A stretch of DNA of 64,000 nucleotides from Imbricaverruca yamaguchii (taxonomy: Eukaryota > Arthropoda > Thecostraca > Neoverrucidae): positions 186,001-250,000 of the forward strand of contig JAOTOL010001523.1 in assembly GCA_034440575.1 (NCBI GenBank). Direction: 5' to 3'. Numbering within the stretch: the stretch's first letter is position 1; each line of letters opens with the position of its first letter. Both the position numbers and the translations under genes were made by a program. Below the pieces are notes generated by a model. That model was given only the letters and a program-made list of their open reading frames with translations. It ran no database searches and was not told where the DNA came from. Positions 34,213-46,117 of the stretch are shown piece after piece.

Positions 34213-34610
34213 TCAAACTGCGACATGTGGTGCCGGGCGAGCTCTGGTTCATCAAACTGCGACATGTGGTGCCGGGCGAGCTCTGGTTCATCAAACTGCG
34301 ACATGTGGTGCCGGGCGAGCTCTGGTTCATCAAACTGCGACATGTGGTGCCGGGCGAGCTCTGGTTCATCAAACTGCGACATGTGGTGCCGGGCGAGCTC
34401 TGGTTCATCAAACTGCGACATGTAGTGCCGGGCGAGCTCTGGTTCATCAAACTGCGACGTAGTGCCGGCGAGCTCTGGTTCATCAAACTGCGACATGTGG
34501 TGCCGGGCGGGGTAGTGCCGGGCGAGCTCTGGTTCATCAAACTGCGACATGTGGTGCCGGGCGAGCTCTGGTTCATCAAACTGCGACATGTAGTGCCGGG
34601 CTAGCTCTGG
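34213..34610. repeat. 39-bp minisatellite, about 10 copies
   Basis: The unit ATGTGGTGCCGGGCGAGCTC then TGGTTCATCAAACTGCGAC is 39 bases (starts 34225, 34264 and onward). Two units near 34455 and 34500 carry deletions or insertions. The length is a multiple of three, so long repetitive open frames appear on both strands; the indels break them. Confidence 0.97.
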
Positions 34611-35667
34611 TTCTCACCGCGAACCCGTCAGCAGGAAGAGCCTGTCTAAAATTGCAATTGCTCGTCTGAATGCAAGCGACGGACGGCTTGAGAACAAACT
34701 ACGCGATGTTGGCGATGTTCGTACGCCACAACGCGTGACAATTGCGGCGCTTAAAATACCCTGTGGGAGGGACTTCTCGGTCATGTTTATAGTGGCATGC
34801 CACCACATCCCAATAACAGCCAACCATAGTGTGACGGACGGGCTGGCCGTAAACCTGCAACTGGCCATCTAAACAGCCGCCTTTCCCACACCTCGCCGAG
34901 CCTAAAAGCGTGCCTACTTGGAATACTGGTAACGCTGGCGGCGAGTATCGCTGGCCTCCCAGCGCGACGCACCGAGGGGGGCCAGCCTGTCGACTGTCTA
35001 GTGGATGGTGGCCGCACGAGTGTCGCGACACGACGCGCTCGCCGGTGGCGACACCGTCGATGTCAGCGGGTCTGTCAGTCGCACGGGACGGTGCGTCACT
35101 GCACCAGCGTGCTCCGAGCGAGAGCGTGTATAGAAGAGTCAGACCACCACCATGTACGGTTTCTCGCAGCCATGGGAAATTGACCGTCCCCCAACGACAC
35201 AGCTCAGCAGTGGTTGGTAGAGCGTGACAGGCACAGACGGCGATAGCCTCAGGACAGGAAATCGTACTTCTCAGGCTAGACAACTGGTAACTTCCCGGAG
35301 GTGACGGGCAAAGGACCAACCCGTAGCCCCTACAGGCACATTTGCGAATTGGCGAATTGCGATTTCTGCCTTCCGCTCCACCGCCTTCTCTGCTCGTTGT
35401 TTTGACTGCCCTGCGTTTCCAGGCTGCCTCGAATCCGAACGTGTTGATTGACGACGATGCCGTGCCGATTCCTTCAACGCATCAGACTCTGTACAACGAG
35501 CCAGCTGATGGTGTGAACGCCACGTGACAATGCACAGCGCTGTCACTTTCTAGTCGGCACATAACGGGCGGCAAATGATTAATCACGGCCATACTGGGAT
35601 GCAGATAGTGCGAGTGCACAACGCCGACCTTCGGGACGGTGTTCGACCGAACGGCAGCGGGCTGCCG
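34611..35667. other. Non-genic stretch
   Basis: Mixed to CpG-rich sequence with open frames up to about 206 codons on the minus strand (34699-35319). No recognisable domain. Confidence 0.4.
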
Positions 35668-35892
35668 TCGCCTGCCGAAGCTCGTCTCCAAGCGGCCGCT
35701 CTTCCACCGGGCCGTCGTTGGCCGCGCCCGGTGTCGGCAGAGACAGAAGCCGCCCCATCTCCGGCGCATCTCCGCCGCCGCCTGCCGAAGCTCGTCTCCA
35801 AGCGGCCGCTCTTCCACCGGGCCGTCGTTAGCCGCGCCCGGTGTCGGCAGAGACAGAAGCCGCCCCATCTCCGGCGCATCTCCGCCGCTGCC
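35668..35892. repeat. 110-bp tandem duplication, 2 copies
   Basis: CCTGCCGAAGCTCGTCTCCA starts at 35671 and again at 35781. The two copies differ by very few bases. Confidence 0.95.
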
Positions 35893-36180
35893 GCCGGGGG
35901 CGCGTGTTGTCGGCCCCGGGCGGGCGCGGGTCGAAGCGGCCGACGCGCCGGAACATTGTTCCATTGTGCGCGGCGTTGATGAATCAGGCATTGTTCGCGC
36001 CGGGAACCCGCCGGCGGCCGGAAAAAGTGTCCGATCAACACGACCTCGGCGGGCCGTGCGACAGACACGGCCGGGCAAGGTCGACCCGCGGCCAAATGTC
36101 ACAACAGATTTGTCTGTGTCGGCGAAATTAGCCGCGCCAATAGAGCGCCTGTCTGCGCGGCGCTACGCTACTGGCCAGCG
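35893..36180. promoter_or_regulatory. CpG-rich block
   Basis: Dense CG dinucleotides and GGCCGGC motifs following the 110-bp duplication. Nothing coding recognised. Confidence 0.3.
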
Positions 36181-36329
36181 AACTGTCCAAGGATGGCTGA
36201 GTGCGCGCGTCGTGGGAGGAAGCGTCAATGGCGAGAATGAGCTCTCAGTTTTCACACGGTGACCTCTCGCCACCTAAACAGTAATCAAGCGAGGTGGCCG
36301 GAGAATACGAGGCGCTGGGAACCGGTCAA

Positions 36330-36605
36330 ATGTGTGTAAGGCAGATGTACGTACGCAAATGTGCCCAAGCAAATGTACGTATGGCAATTGCACGTAAGCG
36401 CAGATGTACGTATGCGCTTACGTCCATTTGCGCATACGTTCATTCGTGCTTACGTACATTTGCGCTTACACACATTTCTGCATACGTACAATTGCACATA
36501 CGTACCTTTGCGCCTACATACACTTGCACATACGTACATTTGCCCCTACGTACTTTTACGCATCCATACATCTTCTTATGTACATCGTCATACATACATT
36601 TGTCC
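36330..36605. repeat. 16-bp minisatellite with internal orientation switch
   Basis: Right of about 36415 the unit reads TACGTACATTTGCGCT-like every 16 bases. Left of it the same motif occurs in reverse complement (AAATGTACGTATGGCA, CAGATGTACGTATGCGC). The array is an inverted repeat of a minisatellite centred near 36415. Confidence 0.88.
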
Positions 36606-36779
36606 CAGAACTCCAGGCGCTGGCTCAGACATCTGAGTTGAGCGGGGTTCGTGTGAGCGAGCCGCGCGTCCCGGTCGAAAGCAACGCCACACATAAATAC
36701 CCACGAATTCCCACACAACAAACCACCACGATGACTGCGGAGATCGTTCCAGCTATGTCAAAGTCTGCAGTCCCCGCCG

Positions 36780-37110
36780 ATTTCGCCTCGCGGCCAGGCC
36801 CGACGCAGCCGCATCGACGCCTGTAGCGCCGACAAGACCCGCCGCCGGCGCCCGTGACCTGAGGTCAGCCGGACCGGTTGCCCAACGGCGTGTCTGACGA
36901 CAGGCGGTGGAAGCCGTGCCCACCTAACCACGGCTCGCCGCAGCCGTGTCGGCGCGCCGCAATGGCCGCCGCGGCGGCAGCGGTCGGCGGGCGGGCGGCC
37001 GCCCGGCTCAACCGAGGTGTGTCTGGACGTTTGGCAATGATCAGCGTCGGAAAACGGCGCCGTCTGTTCACAGCTCGGGCGGGTGGTGTCGACCCTGGTG
37101 TGAGCCGTGA
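36780..37110. promoter_or_regulatory. CpG-rich block
   Basis: GCCGCC-rich and CG-dense, with no recognisable protein or RNA gene. Confidence 0.3.
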
Positions 37111-37201
37111 GCCGGCTGAAATTCGTGTTACAACAGCGGCGTTCGCCACTTCCCCGGCCCAGGCTGAGACTCCTCAGCAGGCTGATTCCTCAACAGGCTG
37201 A

Positions 37202-37370
37202 AATTCCTCATCCTCAGCCTGGTGCCGATGTCCCAGGCTGCGATTGCTTAGCCTCAGCCTGATGTCGATGTCTCAAGCTGTGGTTACTCAACCTCAGCCT
37301 AGTTCCGATGTCTCAGTCTGCGATTATTCATCCTCGGGCTGGTGCCGGTGTTTCAGATTGCGAACTCGCC
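37202..37370. repeat. 40-bp degenerate minisatellite, 4 copies
   Basis: CCTCAGCCTGGTGCCGATGT-type units start at 37212, 37252, 37292 and 37332, each with several substitutions. Confidence 0.9.
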
Positions 37371-38825
37371 GACGGACTGGCGAGCCGATTGAGTAACACT
37401 CCAGACCCTCTTGCCCACCACCGAAATAGATCGCGCTGTTGATGGGACGAACGGCATATTTTGTTCTCGGTGTGCAGACGTGCAGGAAAGAATTCTTCCA
37501 ACTAAACTGCAGCTGGTAAGAGCAGTAGGTACCGTCAAATTTGGCAACGTATGACAAGTGCTGGGGCGTTGTGCAATTGACGAAGCTTCTGAATGCGTTG
37601 TAGAAAATATTCGAATGATCCTAACCACGTCACTTATAATGTGGGAACTCTTGCTAATAGCATTGTTCATCAGTGATTTGTTGCATAATATTGGCCACAA
37701 ATGGACCCTGGGGTCGTTGAAACTTATTTAACTTACTTGGCGCACAAATGATTCGTAGGCATATCCACCTATTACAGTACCTGTGCCCTAATTGTACATA
37801 TGTCTAAAGTAACTACTCGAGTAAATAGGTGTACTTACAAAACAAGAACATAATTATTGAGACAATCTTCCCAGCTGAACAACGTAAGCAAACGTGGCAC
37901 GTGCAAGCATAGGGAATATAATAATTGAACGGCGGGTACCGATCACACAAATGTGCTGCAGCATCTTCAGTGGAGTGCAATGGTCATGTTCAACATTTGC
38001 GCCGTGTTACGGGACACTTCGATAAACGAGAACTCGAGCAGCATTAGCACCAGGAACAGTAATGCCATTATCCGGTATTGTAGCTATGCTCCGATAATAC
38101 AATTAGCTGCGGGTTTTGGAGCAAGAGGTTGGAGACTTCGGAGCACCGCCTAAGCTTAATTCCTTGAAACGCACCGCAAGCGCACGAGCGGCGGGATATC
38201 TGGATCCAGTTTAGTATCAGCTGTCGGTAATAGACGACGCCATTTAAAGCGGTGGCAGCTGACCGCAGTGATGATCACCTGCCCCTCTGGTTTTGCGCCC
38301 ATTCTGTGATCGCGCCGTCCACGTTGCTCAGCTGCGCCTCAGGGAGGAACTGTTTCTGACCTTGACCTTCAGTGACAGGCAACAGCTGCGCAAATCCTGG
38401 CGCAGTTGTCAACGCTGCGATTTATGGAGGATAATGTTCTGGAGGCGATAATGTTCTGCATAACAAAACTCCAGGAGCAGACTATTTTTTCAACACAGTC
38501 TGGGAACCAGTCGTGGTCTCAGATTCCAAATCGTTCCTATCTGTATGCTACTGAGCCTGCCATTCAATTCGGTTATTGTTCCGATTTAGACATCATGGTG
38601 GGATGAGGAGCGCCAGTTTGTTTGATTGTAGTCTCTGGGCTGACCTATCACCTTGGTTTGAGACTCTGGTTTTGTTCGTTTCTGATAACATGTCGTAATG
38701 CTAATTTTCTAGTAAGATCTTCTGGCCTTGCCATTTACAATGGCACATTGTAATGGCACAAGACGTCAGGCACATGAGGCCGAAGGCAGAGGATTGGACG
38801 GCGGTCGGGCATGAAAGGCCGGCAG
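37371..38825. other. Non-genic stretch
   Basis: A+T-rich sequence. An adjacent pair TGACCTTGACCT lies at 38358-38369, and a short imperfect hairpin GCCATTTACAAT / ATTGTAATGGC lies near 38737. No gene recognised. Confidence 0.4.
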
Positions 38826-39293
38826 ATGAGCTCACACATGATGAGCTCACACAGACCGGCAGATGACGCTGACTCTGAGCTCACACAGACCGGCAGATGA
38901 CACCCACTCTGAGCTCATGCAGACCGGCAGATGACACTCACTCTGAGCTGACAGACCGGCAGATGACACTCACTCTGAGCTCACAGACCGGCAGATGACA
39001 CTCACTCTGAACTCACGCAGACCGGCAGATGACACTCACTCTGAGCTCACGCAGACCGGCAGATGACACTCACTCTGAGCTCACACAGACCGGCAGATGA
39101 CACTCACTCTGAGCTGACAGACCGGCAGATGACACTCACTCTGAGCTCACAGACCGGCAGATTACACTCACTCTGAGCTCACACAGACCGGCAGATGACA
39201 CTCACTCTGAGCTCACACAGACCGGCAGATTACACTCACTCTGAACTCACACAGACCGGCAGATTACACTCACTCTGAGCTCACGCAGTCCAG
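38826..39293. repeat. 32-34-bp minisatellite, about 14 copies
   Basis: The unit is CAGACCGGCAGATGACACTC followed by ACTCTGAGCTCA and a variable ACA or GCA link, giving 30- to 34-base spacing. Length variation comes from the link between units. Confidence 0.96.
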
Positions 39294-39948
39294 TTGCGAA
39301 TGTGGCACTCTCAGCGACGTGGCAACAACCCGCGCACGGCGGGTCAGACACTGGGCAGACCACCGACTGTCAAACAATCGACCCGCCTACACCACACCAA
39401 GCTGGCTACGACTTCGACGGGGGTCCGCCGCCGTCTTGTCGTCCCGCAGAGCAGCGAGTGAGCTCCGCCTGGTCCAGTTGCAACCACACCCACTTCCTCT
39501 TCCCATCTGGAAACGACACTCCCGTTTTGTCCCCGGCAGAATCGAGGCGGTCGCTGCAGTCGAGCCCAGTGAGGACGCAAGCTGGCGGCGGCGCCACATG
39601 CGTGACAATTCAGTCGCGTCGGTCCGTGCCCATGCCGACGGTCTCGCATCAGGTCAGCGCCAGTAAACAGGAACATCCGCATCAATTACGAGCCGGGCGG
39701 CTCATCGCGGCGCACGAGGCGGTCCGCCGAGCTGGACTGGTCGGCCGGCCAGCCGCGCCGGGGACGCTCCGCTGAGCGGACGAGCCGCCAAGAATGCGGC
39801 GCGGCTGCTGGCGGTACATACCGCCATTAGCGTGGCGAGCACGTGCGGCCGTCACTGGGGCGGCGTGCTGGTCGTGCCGGCTACCGACCGACACCGGCGC
39901 CGAACACATGTCCGTCAACGTCAGCAGTAGGTCAGCCGGGGCGCCGAC
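39294..39948. other. CpG-richer non-genic stretch
   Basis: G+C-rich with overlapping open frames up to about 157 codons. No domain recognised; it separates two arrays. Confidence 0.35.
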
Positions 39949-40520
39949 TGGTGGTCGCTCTCCGCCACCTGACTCGGGCTTAACCCGCCGACTGACCGAC
40001 AGGGAGCCGCCGGGACAAGAGCAGGTGGTCGCTCTCCGCCACCTGACTCGGGCTTAACCCGCCGACTGACCGACAGGGAGCCGCCGGGACAAGAGCAGGG
40101 TCGCTCTGTGCTTACCCGCCGACTGACCGACAGGGGCCGCCGGGAAAGAGCAGGTGGTCGCTCTGCCACCTGACTCGGGCTTAACCCGCCGACTGACCGA
40201 CAGGGAGCCGCCGGGACAAGAGCAGGTGGTCGCTCTCCGCCACCTGGCTCGGGCTTAACCCGCCGACTGACCGACAGGGAGCCGCCGGGACAAGAGGCGG
40301 TCTGGTCGCTCTCCGCCACCTGACTCGGGCTTAACCCGCCGACTGACCGACAGGGAGCCGCCGGGACAAGAGGAGGTGGTCGCTCTCCGCCACCTGACTC
40401 GGGCTACGCCGACTGACCGACAGGGGGCCGCGGGACAAGAGAGGGTCGCCGCGCGGTTAACCCCCGAGAAGAAGGGGAGGGAGGTCGTCGCTCTCCGCCA
40501 CCTGGCACGGGCTTAACCAG
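39949..40520. repeat. 74-bp minisatellite, about 8 copies
   Basis: The unit begins GGTGGTCGCTCTCCGCCACC, is 74 bases long (39950, 40024 and onward) and ends near CCGGGACAAGAGCA. Several units carry internal deletions, notably near 40100-40150 and 40400-40480. Confidence 0.95.
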
Positions 40521-40958
40521 AACGGCAGCCGCCCGCCCAGAAAGGCGGAGAGCTGTGGGCTCGGTAAAGAGCAGACGATAGATGGGTGAGCCGTCAGGCA
40601 AGTGTCCAAAACTATCTGTTAGTTCTAGGACAGTTAGTAATTGGGGTTTTGGAGCGCATCAGATCCAAGATACATCAACCCACCCATAACACCCTCACGT
40701 CTCTGAAGGCGATTAAAATTGGCGTACAGGGTAACTCAGGGGCGCTGATTGCGACCATTCTTAATCTCACCAGAACTCACGGCCAAGAGATATGCCCTCA
40801 GACATTCGCAGGCCATAGCGGACATTTGTACCTACGAGTCGATATAATGCCATCTTTTCTGTGTAGAAATACAAAATAAACCATAGATCCAGAAGTCAAA
40901 TTTAACGCTGGCTTCAAATATGTAACTTGTTTTGAACCAACTTTATGTTTCACCCCAA

Positions 40959-41688
40959 TGACCTCATGACCTAATTTTAAGGTCAACAAAATTATAGCTT
41001 CCACTACTTTTTTAAAGGCACACTTTTTTTAATAAAGGCATGACAATTGTTTACATGCATATTTACCACGAACATCGTGCATTTTTAGTTGTACCGTGTT
41101 ACGTGACCTCTGAAGGTCACGAAACTGTGACTGTTCACTGCTTACAGTGAACAGTAAACAGTGCAAACAGTAAAAGGGCACTGTTTACATCGCCACTACC
41201 AATGCGTGTAATTTGGCATTATATGAAGCCATGTATTAACTTTAGAAGTAGGGTGGAAGCTATTCCCATGTAGTATGCTATTTTTACCTGCCCATGATTA
41301 TGAGCGACACCATTTCGTGATTATATATGACCTTAGTTCATAAAAGGTCAAGTTCGGGAGTGAAATGATCTAATATGAAAACAAGTACTAAAAGTAGTTT
41401 TCAGATTACAGAATGGGTTAGTTCTGTCAGAAAACTTATCTTCTATCATCCAAGTTGCCATGCAGGGATTGCATTGGGTTAACTCCCAATGTACCGTGCA
41501 TCCATGTGTAGTTTACTGGAACAGCCACACTCCATCTCGTGCGACCTGTCACAAAGGCTACTGCTTCTTATCGGACTGCACGAAGCACAGCATAGTCAAG
41601 GTTCGCACTTTCGTGCAGCGGCTTCTAACATTCGTCCGACAAGCTACGAAAATAGATCGTGCTTACTTGGAGGTCACTAGTAAGGTCA
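40959..41688. promoter_or_regulatory. Second cluster of AGGTCA half-sites
   Basis: Half-sites start at 40959, 40967, 40980, 41104, 41114, 41328, 41345, 41671 and 41683, nine in 730 bases. An everted pair TGACCT-CTGA-AGGTCA lies at 41104-41119. The sequence does not obviously match family T1, so enrichment arose independently or through an unrecognised repeat. Confidence 0.4.
41130..41188. other. Two successive overlapping hairpins
   Basis: ACTGTTCACTG (41130-41140) pairs perfectly with CAGTGAACAGT (41145-41155) across CTTA. Overlapping it, GTAAACAGTG (41154-41163) pairs with CACTGTTTAC (41179-41188). Confidence 0.85.
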
Positions 41689-42604
41689 CAGGCCATGTCA
41701 ATTAAAATATTTGACTATTTTCATATGCTAATATGCATAATCTGTTGTTGAATGCATACAGTGTGAACCTAAACTTGACCATGTAAATACTTTCTGGCCT
41801 CGGGTCAAGTAAGGCTACTTGAGGGCGGATCAAATTACCGTTTTGATTCAGCATACATCATACAAGTGCCGCGTCATGGTCACAACTCAGAGGGAGAACT
41901 ACCCGACAGGCAATCGTATGGTGAGGAGCGACAGTCGAGAGTACACAGCCGACAGCCGAGAGTGCACGGGCACGTCAGGCCGAACCCAGACGCATGCTGG
42001 TGGCCGACACTGTGCCTCGCTGACCTTCAGACCACTTCTGGGCACGTATAATTTGGCGTGAGCCTCGAACGGGCCGTGCTGGACGAGAATGCGGGCCAAC
42101 TGGGCGGCCGGCGGCCGGCGGGGTCGGCTCCGGCGCCGTCTTCAGTGACGGTGACCCGGCGGCGTCCGTGGAGGTCGGGTCACGAAGGCTGCAGGCTGGC
42201 GCAGACGGCCAGGTGTCGATGGCAACGGCAGTCTTTCCCGTGAGACAGTGTGAACCGCAGCAGCTTCCGCGTCACTCGTAGTCGACGCATGTTTCGCAAC
42301 GACATTAAGCCGTTTAACGTCTCAACTGGCAATGGCGTTGGCGCGGCGCGAGATGGCATGATCGATTCGACTGGCGAGACCTCCAAAACGATTACTAATG
42401 CACCACATCTTGTTCGGCCTTGCGGCGAAACTTAGCGCCTATACTCCGCCCGTCAGAGGCCGAGGACACCTAACGGCCTCGCTGCTGGTGGCACCTCCGG
42501 CGAGTCTCGTGGTACGCGCTCCCCGAATTGACGGCGCATCATTCAATTACTGGTAATGCGGTGAATTGCCGCTGAGAGATGACGGGAGCTGACCGCGCTG
42601 TAGC

Positions 42605-43195
42605 CACCGCCTACAATCACAGCGGTCACCGCCTACAGTCACAGCGGTCACCGCCTACAGTCACGGCGGTCACCACCTACAGTCACAGCGGTCACCGCCT
42701 ACAATCACGGCGGTCACCGCCTACAGTCACAGCGGTCACCGCCTACAATCACAGCGGTCACCGCCTACAATCACAGCGGTCACCGCCTACAATCACAGCG
42801 GTCACCGCCTACAATCACAGCGGTCACCGCCTACAGTTACAGCGGTCACCGCTTACAGTCACGGCGGTCATCGCCTATAGTCACAGCGGTCATCGCCTAC
42901 AGTGACGGCGGTCACCGCCTACAATCACGGCGGTCACTGCCTACAGCCACAGCGGTCACCACCTACAGTCACAGCGGTCACCGCCTACAGTCACGGCGGT
43001 CACCACCTATAGTCACAGCGGTCACCGTCTACAGTGACGGCGGTCACCGCCTACAATCACGGCGGTCACCGCCTACAGCCACGGCGGTCACCGCCTACAA
43101 TCACAGCGGTCACCTCCTAGAGTCACAGCGGTCACCGCCTACAATCATAGCGGTCACCGCCTAAAATCACGGCGGTCACCGCCTAAAGTCACGAT
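42605..43195. repeat. 22-bp minisatellite, about 27 copies
   Basis: The unit is CCGCCTACAGTCACAGCGGT then CA. Common variants are AATCAC for AGTCAC and GGCGGT for AGCGGT. Every typical unit contains the odd palindrome GCGGTCACCGC. A degenerate tail (AGTCACTTGT motifs) continues to about 43290. Confidence 0.97.
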
Positions 43196-43290
43196 TGTCA
43201 CTTGTAGTTCGCTTGCAGTCTTGTGGTCACTTGTGTTCACTTGTATAGTCACTTGTAGTCACTTGTAGACCGCGACTGTAGGCGGTCACC

Positions 43291-44748
43291 CCTTACAAGC
43301 ACGGCGTTGCAATATTAACTCATGTATTGATATCAGACCCGGCATAACAGTGGGGAAACAAGTGGTTCCAAAAAGCCCATCGGCTAGATGGTGGCGTAAC
43401 CAATTCGTTCTACACCGACTCGGACACCTGGTAATTACCACTCGAGCCAAAGGGTGCCAATTTGAAGGAACGCACAGCTGAGAACTCGTTAAACCACAAG
43501 AAGGAAGAACGGCAACCGAAACACCTCCCAATGCCTCATTCCAGCGGCTAAAACAAACTACAGCACCAATAGCTTCCATCGAAATGACGGCGCCTCTTAG
43601 CGATCAGCACCGCATCGGGTGGGATCGGTGAGCAGTGCAGTCACGTGCTGGTGTCGTGTGCCGGCTCCTGCACTTGCGATTTGCCGCATGAAACATAGAT
43701 GGTCAGTGGTCGTGTTCGGTCGACCACGTAGCCGATGCACACGCTGCCATCGGGGAAATTTACCGCAACTCTTGTTCATTAAGTGTACCCAGAGCCGACT
43801 TGGCACAGCTTCCACGCCGCCTCTATTTCCTCTGGGAGCAACACAGCTCGTTCGTCCGGCCAGCTACCGGCTAGAAATCGATACGAGTAAATTAGCAAAC
43901 GCATTCAACATTCAGTAGCAATTTAGCGGAGCCCTGCTGCTGGTAAGGTCGCCGGACGTGCATGTCCTCTGTTCTGCAGTTACACGTCCCTGCACGCCCA
44001 TTGACGTCGGCGGCGCTGCAGGCCGGAAGGTAGGCCTAAATCCGACTGATGTCATCGAGTTCTGTGCATGTCGTCGCCCGGTGTGGGTGTGCGGCTTACA
44101 GTCCATCCGGGCCACTCACTCGGCCACCGTCCAGTCCACTGTACCCTGCAACTAGCACTAGCTGACGGGTGCAAGCCTGGTGCTATGTCCACCATTGCGT
44201 GCCTAGTTCAGACGACCCACATTCACTGGTGGTAAGTCATAGTAAGACGGATACGAAGTTAATTTGATCTTCATTGCACTTGGATGCAAAGTGTTTGGCT
44301 TCTCAGTGACCTATGGTTGAAACGTCGACGTGTAGCTTTACAAATGTTTCAACTTTGAGTCTTTCCCGGACGGTGAAGATCAACGTAGCTGTTTATCTGT
44401 CTGCAATGATTTCCAAAATTCACAGGCAGTGTTCCACTCGAACTACATGACAAGTCATCTCTTGAACGTATATCGGCCTAGATTTTGGTGCAGGTTTGTG
44501 CCAACTGATACACATTCCCCGTTAACTAAAAAAAAATGCAATGATGTATGATTGTGTGACCGACACAATCCTCGCGTCCTTTCAACCACACAGCCTATGT
44601 GCCAGCCACACATCTACATTTACTGCCTTTTAATCTACATCGTAGAAACGACCTGTGCGAGCGAGGCTGCTCCGATTCAAACCACATCGCATAACCAGCC
44701 ATCACACGCGAAACGTATCCGGTCTCTGCCGTCGGTTTTCGATGTGTG
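43291..44748. other. Non-genic stretch
   Basis: Average composition; short open frames only. Nothing recognised until the hairpin at 44749. Confidence 0.4.
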
Positions 44749-44807
44749 GACTGCCCACCTCGGTCGGTCCTCACTTGACCTGTGAGGACCGACCGAGGTG
44801 GGCAGTC
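44749..44807. other. Perfect 26-bp hairpin with a 7-base loop
   Basis: Bases 44749-44774 are the exact reverse complement of 44782-44807. The loop is TTGACCT. Each arm contains CCCACCTCGGTCGGTCC or its complement. Perfect arms of this length imply very recent formation or selection. Confidence 0.95.
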
Positions 44808-44832
44808 ACTTGACCAGTTTGACAGACCGACA

Positions 44833-44855
44833 GTCAAACGTCGCTGACGTTTGAC
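44833..44855. other. Perfect 10-bp hairpin
   Basis: GTCAAACGTC and GACGTTTGAC are separated by GCT. It lies 25 bases after the 26-bp hairpin, and GACCTTGACGTTTG then recurs twice up to 44925. Confidence 0.88.
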
Positions 44856-44943
44856 GTTAGCAACGTGCTGACCTTGACGTTTGACATCAGCAACGGCCGC
44901 GGCTGACGTGCTGACCTTGACGTTTGCTCCGCGACCGTGGTCC

Positions 44944-45285
44944 GAGACCACACGATCGTGATCTGAGACCACACGATCGTGATCTGAGACCACACGATCG
45001 TGATCTGAGACCACACGATCGTGATCTGAGACCACACGATCGTGATCTGAGACCACACGATCGTGATCTGAGACCACACGATCGTGATCTGAGACCACAC
45101 GATCGTGATTGAGACCACACGATCGTGATCTGAGACCACACGATCGTGATCTGAGACCACACGATCGTGATCTGAGACCACACGATCGTGATCTGAGACC
45201 ACACGATCGTGATCTGAGACCACACGATCGTGATCTGAAACCACACGATCGAGATCTGAGACCATACGATCGTGATCTGAGACCA
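44944..45285. repeat. 21-bp minisatellite, about 16 copies, palindromic unit
   Basis: Unit GAGACCACACGATCGTGATC then T. Each unit contains the perfect 10-bp palindrome CACGATCGTG. Copies are almost identical, with one single-base deletion near 45108 and diverged edges. Open frames on both strands read as RPHDRDL or SDHDRVV heptads. Confidence 0.97.
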
Positions 45286-45462
45286 AACGCCCGAGGCCTG
45301 AGATCAATCGGCCGCGGTCTGAGGCTGCGTTTCACGCCTGAATCTCCAGCACGTTCTGGACACCGATCGCAGTTAGGCAGGCGGAGGGTCGTTCATGCGC
45401 GAGGAATCTAGCAGAACCGGCGGCGTGTGTTGCCGCAACGGAGACGAGGACACACCGGACGC

Positions 45463-45735
45463 ACCAGTCGACAGACGGGGACGCACCAGTCGACAGACGG
45501 GGACGCACCAGTCGACAGACGGGGACGCACCGGTCGACAGACAGGGACGCACCAGTCGACAGACGGGGACGCACCAGTCGAGCAGACGGGGACGCACCAG
45601 TCGACAGACGGGGACGCACCAGTCGACAGACGGGGACGCACCAGTCGACAGACGGGGACGCACCAGTCGACAGACGGGGACGCACCAGTCGACAGACGGG
45701 GACGCACCAGTCGACAGACGGGGACGCACCAGACA
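45463..45735. repeat. 22-bp minisatellite, about 12 copies
   Basis: Unit ACCAGTCGACAGACGGGGAC then GC, with GTCGAC in each copy and one unit with an extra G near 45580. Both strands are stop-free in all frames through the array. Confidence 0.97.
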
Positions 45736-46117
45736 GAGGCGAGTTCGAGGCGGCCTCTGTCGACTGGCCGCCACGAGATGCGATCGTCTCCTGCGATGAC
45801 CGGCCGAGGGTCGCGCTGTGCCGCAGCCGGTGACGGGACGGTCGCCAGGATATCCGATCTCCGAAAAGTAGGTCATTTTGCCAGACCAGTCCGATCGACT
45901 TTTTTCATTAGCGTGCATGCAAAGTGCATACCGGTTTGGCCATGCGGAAAGTGGCGCACGTCCAGTGCGAAGGCAGCGGTGCGGTCGTGACGAGGCGAAG
46001 CCTGTCGCGAAGCGCCAGCCTGTCGCTCGCGTCCGCCGCAGCTGCTTCGCGTCGGCCGAGGTCGGGTCGGCTCGGCTCGGCGGCCAGCTGCCGAGCCGTC
46101 CAGCTGGTCAGCCGGCG
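45736..46117. other. Non-genic spacer
   Basis: G+C-rich towards the right (GGTCGGCTCGGC-type runs). No gene recognised. Confidence 0.4.

Larger units (their letters stand above)
40521..42604. other. Non-genic stretch with AGGTCA cluster and nested hairpins
   Basis: A+T-rich at 40880-41820, then CpG-rich at 42060-42250. The notable parts are listed separately. No protein-coding gene recognised. Confidence 0.4.

Noticed and set aside
44595..45411. Heptad-repeat proteins on both strands (SDHDRVV, RPHDRDL)
   Set aside because: The 21-bp unit is stop-free on both strands, and a one-base deletion near 45108 breaks the frame.
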